Source of the DNA: Chamaea fasciata
Taxonomy: Eukaryota > Chordata > Aves > Passeriformes > Sylviidae
NCBI GenBank assembly: GCA_029207755.1
Contig: JARCOQ010000005.1
Location: 51,797,563 to 51,861,562 of the forward strand
Reading direction: 5' to 3'
DNA: 64,000 bases
Shown here in pieces: positions 13,701-25,010 of the stretch. A model generated the notes under the pieces. That model was given only the letters and a program-made list of their open reading frames with translations. It had not been told where the DNA came from and ran no database searches. Made by a program: the position numbers and the translations under genes. Within the stretch, counting starts at the first letter, position 1. Each line of letters opens with the position of its first letter.

Positions 13701-14675
13701 CCCATTGATTTGTTTTCAAACTAGCACAAGGACCGGATATAATTCATGCAATGCTGCTCCAATTTCTTTCCCTAATTCCTGTTTTCCCCATGGGTTGCTT
13801 CCTGTTAATAGGCTTCCTTCAGCAATAATAGCACTAGGTGTAAATTTCCCACCTTCTTTATGAGCCCCTCCTGCCTTTCCAAATATTTTTTTATGCTGTT
13901 CTGGTCTTTCTGTACTTACCCAGGTAATATCTTTTCAGGACCCATCCCCCTTCAATTCTGAATTGCTTCCCCTTTCCTTATGCCTCCCCTTTTGCACTTA
14001 ATTTTTGTCTTTTCTAATTAATCTCCCTGCAATGCTGAGATGCTAATAAAATCAGAAGGAGAAAGGATTTTTTTGGGGACCCAGAGCTTGCTTGAAAGTT
14101 AATAACCTTGCTAAAGCAGATTTAAGAGATGCTAGGTGCAGCCGTGCTCTGTGCAAACCTTGACTCAGCACATATGCAAACAGGCTCCAAAAATAGCTTG
14201 CACTTTCCCAATTCACATGTGATGCATGTGCCATAATTCTGCACTGTGCTTTCCAAAAATAGCACTCACACACTATTGGCTGGTCTAAATCTGTGGACAT
14301 TTAGCTTTTTCAACCCAGGCATCAAAGCACGCGGCTGCACAGCTTTTTCATAGAGGGATTTTTCTCCTGGGTGCCTCCCCCTCTATTCACAAAAATAAAG
14401 AGATTTATCCCCTCCACTGTGCAATTGCTTAAGATCCCCGTGGCAACTGCAGAAACCCCTCGTGAGGAGAAGTGAAATTAGGTGTTGGCTCAGAGGTATT
14501 TTTAGCTTCTTGCCGTGCTCTTTAGCAGCTGGAAGCAAGGAGGTAACCCATCACCTTGCAGCCAGCCAATTCCCCTGGAACAGCAGAGAGGGCTCTGCAG
14601 AGCAGCAACCCAGAATCCACAGCCTAACAGGCAGGGCTTGTCTGCATGCAGGTCTAAACAAGAAGCTTGGTTAGA
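13701..14675. other. Intergenic DNA, possible element remnant on the minus strand
   Basis: No gene called. On the minus strand a stop-free stretch of 72 codons (13719-13934) lies next to the truncated LTR; see findings. The remainder shows nothing. Confidence 0.4.
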
Positions 14676-14955
14676 GACTGAATGAAAGCCTGCTCTCCTG
14701 TATGTCAGGGATACAGACTGAATGAAGGGCTTCTCTCCTGTATTTCAGGGATAGAGACTGAATGAAAGCCTGCTCTCCTGTATGTCAGGGATACAGACTG
14801 AATGAAAGGCTTCTCTCCTGTATTTCAGGGATAGAGACTGAATGAAAGCCTGCTCTCCTGTATGTCAGGGATACAGACTGAATGAAGGGCTTCTCTCCTG
14901 TATTTCAGGGATAGAGACTGAATGAAAGCCTGCTCTCCTGTATGTCAGGGGTGCA
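14676..14955. repeat. 40-bp minisatellite with an 80-bp two-type higher-order unit
   Basis: Seven tandem monomers of 40 bp start at 14676, 14716, 14756, 14796, 14836, 14876 and 14916. They alternate strictly between two types (A-B-A-B-A-B-A). A and B differ at five positions, for example TATGTCAGGG against TATTTCAGGG. Copies of the same type are identical or differ by one base, so the 80-bp dimer is the unit that was amplified. Confidence 0.96.
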
Positions 14956-15000
14956 GGTAAGTTTCTGGGATAGGACTGAAAAGGCAGAGCACTGATCTGA

Positions 15001-15160
15001 TCTCTGGGATCAAGGCCAGGGTAGATGGGGCTCTGAGCAACCTGGGCTAATGGGAGGTGCCCCTCACCATGGCGGGGAGGGGGGGGTGGGGTGGGGGGGG
15101 GTGTGGAACAAGACGAACTTCACTGCCTTTCCAACCCAGACCATTCTATGATTCTGTGAT
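15001..15160 (+). mobile_element. Short CR1 fragment interrupted by a G-rich tract
   Basis: The CR1 blocks GATGGGGCTCTGAGCAACCT and CCATTCTATGATTCTGTGATGA flank a G-rich stretch that replaces the usual sequence between the CTAGTGGAAGG-like block and the tail. Confidence 0.82.
15074..15101 (+). repeat. G-tract cluster (G-quadruplex candidate)
   Basis: Four runs of G (4, 8, 4 and 9) are separated by single bases in 28 bp. This is an ideal intramolecular G-quadruplex pattern on the plus strand. Confidence 0.88.
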
Positions 15161-15765
15161 GACCATTTCTTTGAAATAAAGCAGCTAGGGAGTTGGGGAG
15201 CCGTGTTTGCAGCACATGTCCAGGGCACTACGGGTCCAGGGATGCCACACAGGTTTCCACCCACACTTCAGATCTTGGTTACATGCCCACTGTGGTACAG
15301 GCACAGGAATAGGACACAGCAAGAGTGTACATCCCATGATGGGACACTGCAAATTCCTTTGAGAGCTTCTGTTGCTAAAGCAAATATGGCACAGACACAG
15401 AGCAAAAACACAGTGTTTTTTCAAATGCAGCCCAAAAGTACAAGAATAAGTCTGTCCCACCAGGCCCTATGTCAGAGCAGATGCTGTTCTTTCTGCAGCT
15501 GTGGTGAGCAGCTCCTATGTGTTCTATCCAGTGCAGCAGAAATATGAGGATCATCCATACCTTGTTTCTAGAAGTCCTGCTGGATGATCCAACACTGCTT
15601 TAATCCCATATCAGCGATCATTAGTTGTGCAACAGCCTGAGGGAAGAAGAGAAGACAGATATGATACATGAGCCTTATCACTTAGCAGATAAGGTCTTCA
15701 AGTGCCTGTAGTGGTAAGAACAGATCTGAAGCAAAGGACAACATACCTGCAACAAAGAGGGCTAA
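15161..15765. other. Intergenic DNA
   Basis: Nothing recognised apart from chance frames. Confidence 0.5.
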
Positions 15766-15834
15766 GGGCTGGCCTCGGTGATCCTTGTGGGTCCCTTCCA
15801 GCTCAGGAGGTTCTACGATTCCATATTCTGTGAT
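15766..15834 (+). mobile_element. CR1 tail fragment
   Basis: It carries GGGTCCCTTCCAGCTCAGG and a degenerate tail GATTCCATATTCTGTGAT, strongly 5'-truncated. Confidence 0.7.
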
Positions 15835-16435
15835 CTATCAGGCTGATAACACTGGTATGTCCTCCAAGCCTGAGAAAAGGAATTTAAGCTGCAGAAAATC
15901 CAGGGACTGAGAGACAGCCTGGGCCAAACTCATTTGGGATCAATACTGTAAAGTCCCAAGTAATTACTGACGGCACACCACACCTCTTTTCCCTTATCTA
16001 AATAGCCTGCTACTACCACTGCCTCACTTATCAAGTCCTGCTTTACACTTATTGAACTCCAGCAGCTTTGCTTCTAAAATATACCAGCACACAAATTTGC
16101 TGGCATGACTCAGAGGTGGTAACATCAGTGGGGATTTTTTTGCATACCAGGAGTGTTTAAAGATAAAAATTAATGCATCTACTCTAGGGATAGAGAGAGA
16201 AATCAAGGAACTGGCAGCTCAAATTCCATTACCTGTGGGTATCTTTGCAAGCAGTCACAGCTTCTGACCAAGGGCCTTTAACATCTGCTTCAGCTCATGG
16301 TGGAGATGCTTAACCCTAACAAACAGGAGAAACTTCTTGAGGATTTTCAGCTTTCCTTCTGTTTAGCCATCTTCACTGCAACACCAGCGTCTAACATCAC
16401 ATTATTCCCCAGGAAAATAGAGGGAATTTTTGCCA
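15835..16435. other. Intergenic DNA
   Basis: No gene or clear repeat seen. Confidence 0.5.
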
Positions 16436-17066
16436 GAAAGGACCTGAGGGTGCTGTGGGTGAGAGCTGACCCTGCCCTGGCTGCATGCGCTGGGCTGAGC
16501 GCCCAGTGTGAGCAACAGGGGAGGGGAGGGGGACATTCTTCCCCTCTGTCCTGCTCAGGTGAGACCCCACCTGCAGAGCTGCCTCCAGCTCGGGATGCCA
16601 GCACAGGAAGGACAGGGAGCTGCTGGAGCCAGTCAACAGCAGGGACATCAAGATGATCAGAGGGATGAAGCAGCTCTGCTGTGAGGAAAGGCTGAGAGAA
16701 CTGGAATTGTTCAGCCTGGAGAATTAAAGCTTTGGGCATGTGGCCTTCCAGTGCCTGAAGGGAGCCTCCAGGAAAGATGGGGAGAGACTCTTGAAAAGGG
16801 TCTGAAGGTACAGGACAAGGGGGTATGGGTTCACACGGACAGAGAGGAGGGTTAGATTGGATATCAGGAAGAAATTGTTCCCTGTGAGGGTGGTGAGGCC
16901 CTGGCACAGTTTGCCCAGAGCACCTGTGGCTGCTCCATCCCTGGCAGTGTTCCAGACCAGGTTGGATGGCACTCTGGTCTAGTGGAAGGTGTCCCTGCCC
17001 AAGGCAGGGGTTTCAGAAATGGGTGATCTTTTAGGTGCTTTCCCACCCAGCCATTCTATGATTTTA
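16436..17066 (+). mobile_element. CR1 LINE fragment, about 630 bp
   Basis: It starts near AAAGGACCTGAGGGTGCTG (end of ORF2) and runs through GAAGAAATTGTTCCCTGTGA to the tail CCATTCTATGATTTTAAGAT. The last 86 bp form part of the inverted duplication arm at 16981-17214. Confidence 0.92.
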
Positions 17067-17214
17067 AGATTCCCATCCCTCCTGTCCCAACCCTTCAACT
17101 CCCATCAGATTTTTAGATTCCTACAAGCCACTTCTTTGGGACAGCAGTGCTCCAAACTGCTGATATCCAGTTTGCAGTGGAGGTACAGCAGTGACCTGGG
17201 GCTGCTGACTGGGC
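16981..17214 (+). repeat. Left arm of a 234-bp inverted duplication
   Basis: This arm pairs with 18013-18246 read on the other strand, without gaps and with 11 mismatches by hand count (about 95% identity). The arm includes the last 86 bp of a CR1 copy and about 148 bp of non-CR1 flank. The shared flank is the key point: two independent CR1 insertions would not share it. Confidence 0.95.
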
Positions 17215-18012
17215 ATGGGTCACAAAGGCTGTCTGAAAGGATGTCCCTGAGACGGAGGCGCTGCTCCATTCCCCCATGGACAGAGTGGGTTGAGCTCTTG
17301 CTGGAACACCTCCACTGCTCAGCAGCGCAGACAGAGCCCACAGCCCCGCTGAGCTGGCACAGACTGTGGGCTAGAGCAGCGCAGAGGAGTTGGTGTGTGA
17401 CAGACAGGCTGGCTCCTCCACTCCCAGGTCACTACGGAGCTGCTGGATGTCACCATGCAGATGTGGGTGGGGATGTGAGCGTGCTCTCAGCTGCCATTCC
17501 CTCAGAGGAAAGGCAGCCTCATTTATGCAGAATTCTGAATAAATTCCCTGCTAACCTCCCAGCCATCTGCTGTGGCAGTTGTCCCTTCAGAGGCAGCCAA
17601 CCAGCTCAGCTGCCAGCAGCATGAAGCAGAACTGGTGCCTTCTCAGAGCATGGGGGCTGCTGCCAACAGATTTGAAGTCAGGCAGTTTTCCTGGGGGCTT
17701 CCAAATGGTTGTTCTTTGTCCAGTGGCATGAAATGTAAGAAGAGTGTGAGGCACTTGTGATGAAAAGCAAACCTAGAAAAAAAAACCCAAACAAACCCTG
17801 GTTTGGTTACAAAAATGAGTCTCAGGTTAGGTTCACAAAAGTTCAAAAGTCTCCTGGTGAACTTGAGATGGGCCTTCTGAGAACCAGAACTGGATGCTGG
17901 GAAATTCAGAGCCTTGAGCAATCCTTTGAGACCAAGATGTGAGTGAGGGGGCACCAAACGAAGGGACAGGATCGTGCAAGAGGCGGTTACTCTCTGTTTG
18001 GGAGGGCTGAGT
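17215..18012. other. Spacer of the inverted duplication
   Basis: About 798 bp with no recognisable gene. The plus frame of 211 residues starting at 16989 crosses from the CR1 and arm into this spacer and shows no family resemblance. Confidence 0.6.
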
Positions 18013-18246
18013 GCCCAGTCAGCAGCCCCAGGTCACTGTTGTACCTCCACTGCAAACTGGGTATTAGCAGTTTGGAGCACTGCTGTCCCAAAGGAGTGGC
18101 TTGTAGGAATCTAAAAATCTGATGGGAGTTGAAGAGTGAGGACAGGAGGGATGGGAATCTTAAAATCATAGAATGGCTGGGTGGGAAGGCACCTAAAAGA
18201 TCATCCATTTCTGAATCCTCTGCCTTGGGCAGGGACACCTTCCACT
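18013..18246 (-). repeat. Right arm of the 234-bp inverted duplication
   Basis: The reverse complement matches 16981-17214 end to end without gaps. Similarity beyond the outer edge continues only as diverged CR1 sequence. Confidence 0.95.
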
Positions 18247-18296
18247 ATCCCAGGTTGCTCAGAGCCCCACCTAACCCAGCCTTGGACTCCTTGCTG
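18160..18296 (-). mobile_element. CR1 tail fragment, antisense
   Basis: AAAATCATAGAATGGCTGGG at the left edge is the reversed tail, followed by TTGGGCAGGGACACCTTCCA. It overlaps the right arm and is truncated near 18296. Confidence 0.85.
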
Positions 18297-18920
18297 CAGG
18301 ATGCTGTGGATGGTAGTTGTTTACAAGGGTTCAGCTGGTCAAACTGATGGAAGAGAAATCCCTTGAAGGTTTATATTTGAAATAAATTCCACCAACTTGT
18401 GAAGCTTCTGGATGTTTCCTGGGTGCAGGAAATGGACTCAGAGCAAGAACAGCACAAGGAGTCATTCATGTGTACAGCATTATTTCCTTGACCAGCAGTC
18501 AGGGTCCAAAGGTGCAAAAGTATTTACAATCTCAAGTTTCCCTGAAACAAGAGAGTTTAGGTTTCTATGCCTTTGTGATTCTGCAGAAGGGAATCACCAT
18601 GACCCCCAGAGACTTTTTCTCAGTCTTCTCATTATATTCACACAAGTGGCTGATGGAGGAGGTGGTCTACATGTGTCCATGGTCTGTAAAATCAATATTC
18701 AAAGGCACAGCTGAGCTAGTACAGCCCTGGGAACAAATCCATGTGGTTGAAGGGCAGGAATTGTCCTCTTGGGCAGCGTTGTCTACAGCAGTAAGTGCAG
18801 AAGAGACATTGGCTTAACCATCCATGAAAAGATTGAATTCAGACATCATCCCTCAAATTTGTGAGGGGATCAGAGCATGACATGGGCAAATACTACATTG
18901 AACTGATGTGTGATCATCTT
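18297..18920. other. Intergenic DNA
   Basis: Nothing recognised. Confidence 0.5.
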
Positions 18921-19110
18921 CTGTGAAGGTGGGGAAGCCGTGGCACAGGTTGCCCAGTGAAGCTGTGGCTGCCCCATCTCTGGAATTGTTCCAAGCCAGG
19001 TTGGATGGGGCTCTGAGCTACCTGGGAGAGTGGATGGGCCCATGTCTAGGGGGTGGAGCCACATGATCCTCGATGTCCCTTCCCAGCCAGGCCATTCTGT
19101 GATTTCTATG
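18921..19110 (+). mobile_element. CR1 fragment, 3' end
   Basis: It contains GAAGCTGTGGCTGCCCCATC, GGTTGGATGGGGCTCTGAGC and the tail GCCATTCTGTGATTTCTATG. Confidence 0.88.
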
Positions 19111-19262
19111 GAGCCACTAGAGCTCAGCGATAAATCTTGCTTCCCTTGCAGACAAATGTTCCCCCACATCAACTACTTTGACTGACATGTGTGGAGCAGT
19201 GCCAGCTTACACCAGCAGTACATCTGCTCCCACATCTTTACATAACTGTTTCTGAATTTTCC

Positions 19263-19310
19263 TTTTTTTTTTTTTTTTTTTTTTTTTTGGGGTTTTGTTT
19301 GTTTGTTTGT
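19263..19310. repeat. Poly-T (26) followed by (GTTT)n
   Basis: A run of 26 T, then GGGG and GTTT units. Confidence 0.95.
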
Positions 19311-19938
19311 TTTTGTTTTTTCCCCTCCCCACAGGTAAAAAGAAGCTGTGATTATGCTGGATTAATTTGAGAAATTTCACCAAAATTGATGATACCATGA
19401 TGATTATTACCAATATTTGCTGCTGTTCATATTTTAGGCCCTTTAAACTCTTCCCCATGTTTCTTTCAGAGCTGGGCTGTTAAATTCATTCCCAGTATAA
19501 AAGGCAAGGAAAAAGAAAGTTTTGTAAAAACATTAAACATGCTACAAGACTTAGGCCAAGCCTGATTTACAGTCACTCTAGATGATCTAATAATGTACAG
19601 ATCAGGTTCATGCAGCAGTGAGCAATTTGACGGTCAGACCAACAGTGTTTCAGAAAAGGGGAAAGCCACAAGGCAAGTAAAAGGATGCTCTGTGGAAATG
19701 AAACACTTCACAGTGGGGCTCTGCTTGCAAAAGCATTTTTCACCCTCAGCATTAATGTTTATCTGTTCTAAAGCATCACCTATGGTACATGCCAGGCACG
19801 TTTACTATAGGCACTATGTTGACATCACCCTAGAGAAAATAACAATGGTTTGGCAGCCTGCAAAGTCTTTTTAAAAATAGACTGTGAAGCCCCTGAGAAA
19901 ACGACAGGCTCTAAAAATAGGACTAGAGCTGAGGAAGG

Positions 19939-19964
19939 AAAAAAAAAAAAAAAAAAAAAAAAAA
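19939..19964. repeat. Poly-A run (26)
   Basis: Twenty-six A, followed by A-rich sequence with C interruptions up to about 19990. Confidence 0.95.
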
Positions 19965-21366
19965 CAAAAAACCAAACCAAAAAAAAAACCACTTTCCTGA
20001 TGCTAAAGCTCAGGGTCAGCTGCAAAATGTGGGGTTCCTTCAAGGACACACAAGGAATGCATTGCAGTGCTCTGCAATGAATGAAAGCTCCCTCTCTGAG
20101 TTTTTCCTGTGCTGCACTGGTCTCTCAATGAGGAAGGAAGAGAGAAAAGGCAGAATTTTAGCAAATTCAAGTATGTACAATCCAGGGTTTCCCCTCCTTC
20201 CTACCCCTGTCCAGTCCTTGATAAAAACATCTCCCAGAAGTGATGTGGATCTACCTTTGCTTCTCCCTCCACATACAGTCCTGCTTCTGTACTACAGTGC
20301 CAGTGTTCCTTCCCACACAAACAGATTTTGTTAGCACATCTTTGCTGCACTGGCACAGAGACAGACCTCAGGAGACTGAGAAAATCATTGTAATAACCCA
20401 AATAATTGCACGCAAGCGTCCCAGATTCTTGGTTATTCCTGATGCAGCAAGCTGGACATCCCATTTTCAATTTTCATGCCCAAGTATCAGGATAAGGCAT
20501 GAGGCTTCTGGAGGAGTTTAGACCCTCCTTTTGGCCCATGACACTGGTAATTTTTAGTATCATTCTCTCTTAGTTATGAAATAAAACCAGAGCCCTCCCA
20601 TGGCCAAAAGCACACCAGTAACCTTGCTGGAGGCTAACCAGAGATGGACTCCAAGTTAGCTGCCCTACTTTAACTTGGTGCCAGCCAACAACCAGTTTGG
20701 GAAGGGCTGGACAGCTGCAATCAGTGGAATGTACTGGGACAGGCACATGTGAGGACTGTGGGATCCCATGGGTTAAAATCCTGGCATCACTAGTGGAGAA
20801 GACACCAATGAAAATGGGGAGCCACTTAAAATGACCATGGTCACGTGTTGGGAATAACCTGATTTCCCTTAGAGAGTGGCAGGAGAAGAAAGGGGCCAGC
20901 CTTAGTTTTTGACAGGAGTACAATAGAAAGGCAAGCCACTGGCACAGCCACGGGTCAGGCACCCCAGAAATGCCACTCTGCCACCTTAGAGGACAGCTGT
21001 GAACCTCCAAGGAATTCTCTTCCTGTAATGTAGGCACCAAATTCAGCCAAACTAAGTTGTGCCTGTGCTATAGGCAGCTGCCTTACAAACAGCTGCTCAG
21101 TGTAGACATTTTTTTTGCTTGATCAGTTGCACTTTTTCTTTCTCCAGTTCTGTGTTATTTACCAAGGAGTCGATTCAGCAGAAGCTGAGCCTTGGGGGTG
21201 TGTGTGTCATTCCCAGGGTCTCCTAATGGTGGATCCTGAAGGTGTGACAACACTTTCCTTTTGGAATTATCCTATTCCTGTGACCCTCCTTGCCAGGTGC
21301 TCTCTGTTGCAAAAGAAAGCAGGTTTTCTTATCTAGGGTTTCCTTCCTTTACCTTTGATCACCCCA

Positions 21367-21390
21367 GTTTTGTTTTGTTTTGTTTTGTTT
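21367..21390. repeat. (TTTTG)n microsatellite
   Basis: Four copies of a GTTTT unit followed by a T run. Confidence 0.85.
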
Positions 21391-22714
21391 TTTTCTCCAA
21401 AACCACAAGGAAATTGAGTTACCTCGAATCATGGAAGGGCCATGCAGTCTCCTGATTGTCAGTGCCCTCCTCACAGGGTGGGTACACTCTAAGCAGCAGA
21501 TCCAGGCTGCTCTGGGCTTCTCCAGCTGAGGAATGCCATGGCAGAGTCCTCCTTCATAGGCTGCCTAAACCTCAAACCTGGCCCAGCTCTCTTTGCTCCT
21601 GGGAGAAACCCTCCAGAGGAACAGGAAACTTCACCAAGCATGGAGCAGTTTTTCCCCACAAGGTTCCAGTCCCATTTCCCTGCCCTCTCATAGATGCTGA
21701 CAGTGAAGGAGTGCTCCATTCCACAGAGCTTACAGATACCAGGATGATATTCCCAGCTGGCACAGTGGGCTGGCACTTTTTGATGCCAGGGAGAAGATTA
21801 ACCTTCCAGTCCATGTTAGATATTCTCTCATGGACCTTCAAAATCAAGCTGAATGCAGAGATGCCATTAAAAAAACCAACCCAGGACATAAAAAGTATGA
21901 AGTGAATTATTCCTCAGAAACCTCAATATACTTAAAATGGGAGAAACAATGGAAAATAATGGGAAAACCTCTAGAAATGCAGTTTTGCAGAGTTATGAGC
22001 CTGGTATGGCTTTCTAGAGATGAAAACTCAAGAACCAGAAGAAGGTTTTTCACTCTGCCACAATCCATCGGCAGAATGAAAGGGGTGCCTTCACTTGGAA
22101 GAACTCAAGGAAGCCTTTGGCACAGTTCATAAGACAAAAGGAGATCAAACAGGTGAGAAAGAAGAAGGAACTGTGGAAGAAATTTTGAAAGATTACAAAG
22201 GTACAGCTGGAGAAACTTTCTATGGGTGAAAAACACCCCAGTGGCCTAGAAAAAAAAAAAATGTTCAGGTGTGTTATGTACTGTTTTGAGATCAAGATGA
22301 CAGGGAGGAGAAATGACCACAATTCAACCATGAGAGCAATTAAAGTGTCTTTAGATAGCTTAAAACAAACTGTCTCCATGCAAACTGGAGATACTCTGGT
22401 TTTATATGGCAGAATTTACTGCAACCTGAGACAATAAATCAGTGTTTTAAAAAGAACAGCTTGTTCACTGGTCTATACAGCTTAATGACTTGCAGGACAC
22501 GAGCTCTAGAGATCTCTGGCTGCATTATTCAACACTGATATACAGCTCTCAGAAGAGCAGGAACAGGTCCTCATGCCAGCAGCATACAGATGATATCCAG
22601 GTGGGCAGGTATGACAACACTGAGAAACAGTCAGGAAATTCTTGACACCAGGACCAAGGGAAAAGGAGTGTCTGTCTGTCTGACCTTGGTTAGCAAGGAA
22701 GGTCATGTTAATTT

Positions 22715-23191
22715 ATAATCACAGTGTCATGGAATGGTTTGGGTTAGAAGGGATCTTAAAGATCATCTCATTCCACCCCCTGCCATGGGCAGGGACACTT
22801 TCCACTAGCCCAGGTTGCCCAGAGCCCCATCCAACCTGGTCTGGAGCACTTCCAGGGATGGGGCAGCCACAGCTACTCTGGGAAACCTGTGCCAGGGCCT
22901 CACCACCCTCACAGGGTACAATTTCTTCCCAATATCCAATCTAACCCTCCTCTCTGTCAGTGTGAAGCCATTCCCCCTTGTCCTGTCACTCCAGACCCTT
23001 GTCAAGAGTCTCTCTCCATCTTTCCTGTGGGCTCCCTTCAGGCACTGCAAGGCCACAATGAGATCACCCCAAAGCCTTCTCCTCTCCAGGCTGAACATTT
23101 CCAATTCCCTCAGCCTTTCCTCACAGCAGAGCTGCTCCATCCTTCTGATCCTTTTGGTGTCCTTGTTCTGGACTGGCTCCAGCAGCTCCAT
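22715..23191 (-). mobile_element. CR1 LINE fragment, antisense
   Basis: Begins with the reversed tail ATAATCACAGTGTCATGGAA and carries the CCATGGGCAGGGACACTTTC block. It ends at CTGGCTCCAGCAGCTCCATC, where the CR1 match stops. Confidence 0.92.
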
Positions 23192-24874
23192 CTTGAGAGC
23201 ACAGCCTTTTGGCCTGGGATCCTTTTGCTGCATTCCTGATCACCCCACGTGAAAAAAAATGTTATCTCCAGTCCCTGGAGGGAAATATTTGGAGACATTT
23301 TCCGTGGCATGTATCCCATTCTCACTACTGCAGTCTTTAAAGGGAAGACACAGGCTGGAAAGACAGGCCCAGAATGAATCCTGAACATCAGTCCTTCATG
23401 TGTTGGATAGGAATGCTGGAGAGTGACTTTACCAAGACAGAGATCTACCATGGGTCTTAAGAGGAGTACAAATTCTTTGATTAGCAGCAAAGAACTCTGT
23501 GTTGCTCTAATTGCCAGATTAAGAACCTGGCAGTTTAACCATCCCCAAAAGATGCAAATCAGACTGTAACAGGATAACCATCCCCACCACAGTCCTCTAG
23601 AGCTGAGACCCTGCTGAGCAGAGAATGTTACTTGAGGTCAGAAAGGAATTTTTTTCCCTGCATCCACCCCAACAGGAGGATTTGTGGTGACACAGACTCA
23701 GCAGCAGCACTGCTGGTGTGTTTGATGCAAGCTTGGCCAAGGTAAGAAAGTGCTTTAAGCCCTGCTTGGCCTGGCTTTTGGAGTCAGATAGTAGTGGTTT
23801 CTTGTTAGTTCCTTGAGAAGCTCATCACAGCAGTGGACTCTGCCCTGTCTGAAATGGTTTGATTTTTTTGGAGGACTTAAACAAGACCTGGATATCCACG
23901 TAAGGCCCCCATTGCAGTTCACCTAAGAAGGGAGTCCTGCAGTGAACATTGTGCATTTGCTCTGCTCCTCTGACTCTACAATGTTAACTGCAGTCAAGAC
24001 CACGTCTCTGGCTTGCACCAGATCCCAGCTATCCAACCAGAACAAAATCCACACATGTCCCAGCAGGAGCTTCTCTAAGCCTTTCTATATGTCCTTGTCT
24101 CTCCCATACCAGCTTTTCCAGCCTCCCTCACAACAGGCTGTGGCTGCTTCATCAGTTCTGCCTCCCAGGAACCAGCCACTTTCTGATGCAGAGAAAGCTG
24201 CAGCTTTTACCTACAGGCAGCTCACAGCTCCATTTGCTGTCACTCACTGCTTCAATTTTTGTGCATGTGATTCTATTCACTGAACTCCCACTGAAACCAA
24301 AAAGAAAGATTTTAAAGGTGCCTAAACATCTACTCTCTTTATTCCTCTCAAAGACATTCCTTTCTCCTAGCAATTGATTTCCAGAGAAGCAGAGATTCAG
24401 GAACTGTTTCTTACAAGCTGGCAACGGTTTGAGTATCCTCTAGTGGCACAAAATGGGATTTCAGTCACTAAAACCTGGATATCTGTAAGATCTCCCACCC
24501 TTCTCATGCCAGCAAATATCCTCCCTCTCCTGAATCTGCTTTGCTGTGCTCCTTAGCATCCCCCACAATCCCAAATTCGGGATAACTTCAGCTGTGGCAG
24601 CCACAAGACAAGAAAAAAAGAGCCTTTTGACACCAGGCATGTTAAGACGCAAAGGCTCTGTGCTATCTTGCTGTATACAAGCCTTTGCTGTATACAAACC
24701 AGTCGTGTTTGAGACTTTTAACAGGAATATTTGTGTTAAACATCTGTGTGATCATAGGACCAAAGGCCCATCACACACCACAACAAAGGCATCTGCTGCT
24801 GCCACTGCCCCGAGGAAAAGAGGCAGCTCCACAGTGGAACCAATGTCAGAGCAGGGCTTTGGTCACAGATTTAG
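23192..24874. other. Intergenic DNA
   Basis: No gene or clear repeat. A lone octamer-like ATGCAAAT near 23554 is not meaningful by itself. Confidence 0.5.
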
Positions 24875-25010
24875 AGAATCACAGAATCAGCTAAGTTGGA
24901 AAAGACCTTGGAGATCATCAACCTATGACTTAACACCGCCTTATCAACTAAACCATGGCACAAGTGCCACATACAGCCTCTTTTTAAACAGCTGGTCCAT
25001 GGAGTCATTC
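24875..25010 (-). mobile_element. CR1 tail fragment, antisense, diverged
   Basis: GAATCACAGAATCAGCTAAG is the reversed tail. ACTAAACCATGGCACAAGTG matches the CR1 subfamily that carries a CCATGGCAC block. Right edge uncertain. Confidence 0.8.

Larger units (their letters stand above)
19111..22714. other. Intergenic DNA with homopolymer tracts
   Basis: No gene recognised; frames up to 156 residues look random. Holds T26 with (GTTT)n at 19263-19310, A26 at 19939-19964 and (TTTTG)n at 21367-21390. Confidence 0.5.

Noticed and set aside
16989..17624. 211-residue plus-strand frame with a related 83-residue frame at 17987-18238
   Set aside because: The similarity is explained by the inverted duplication of CR1 plus flank, not by a protein family.
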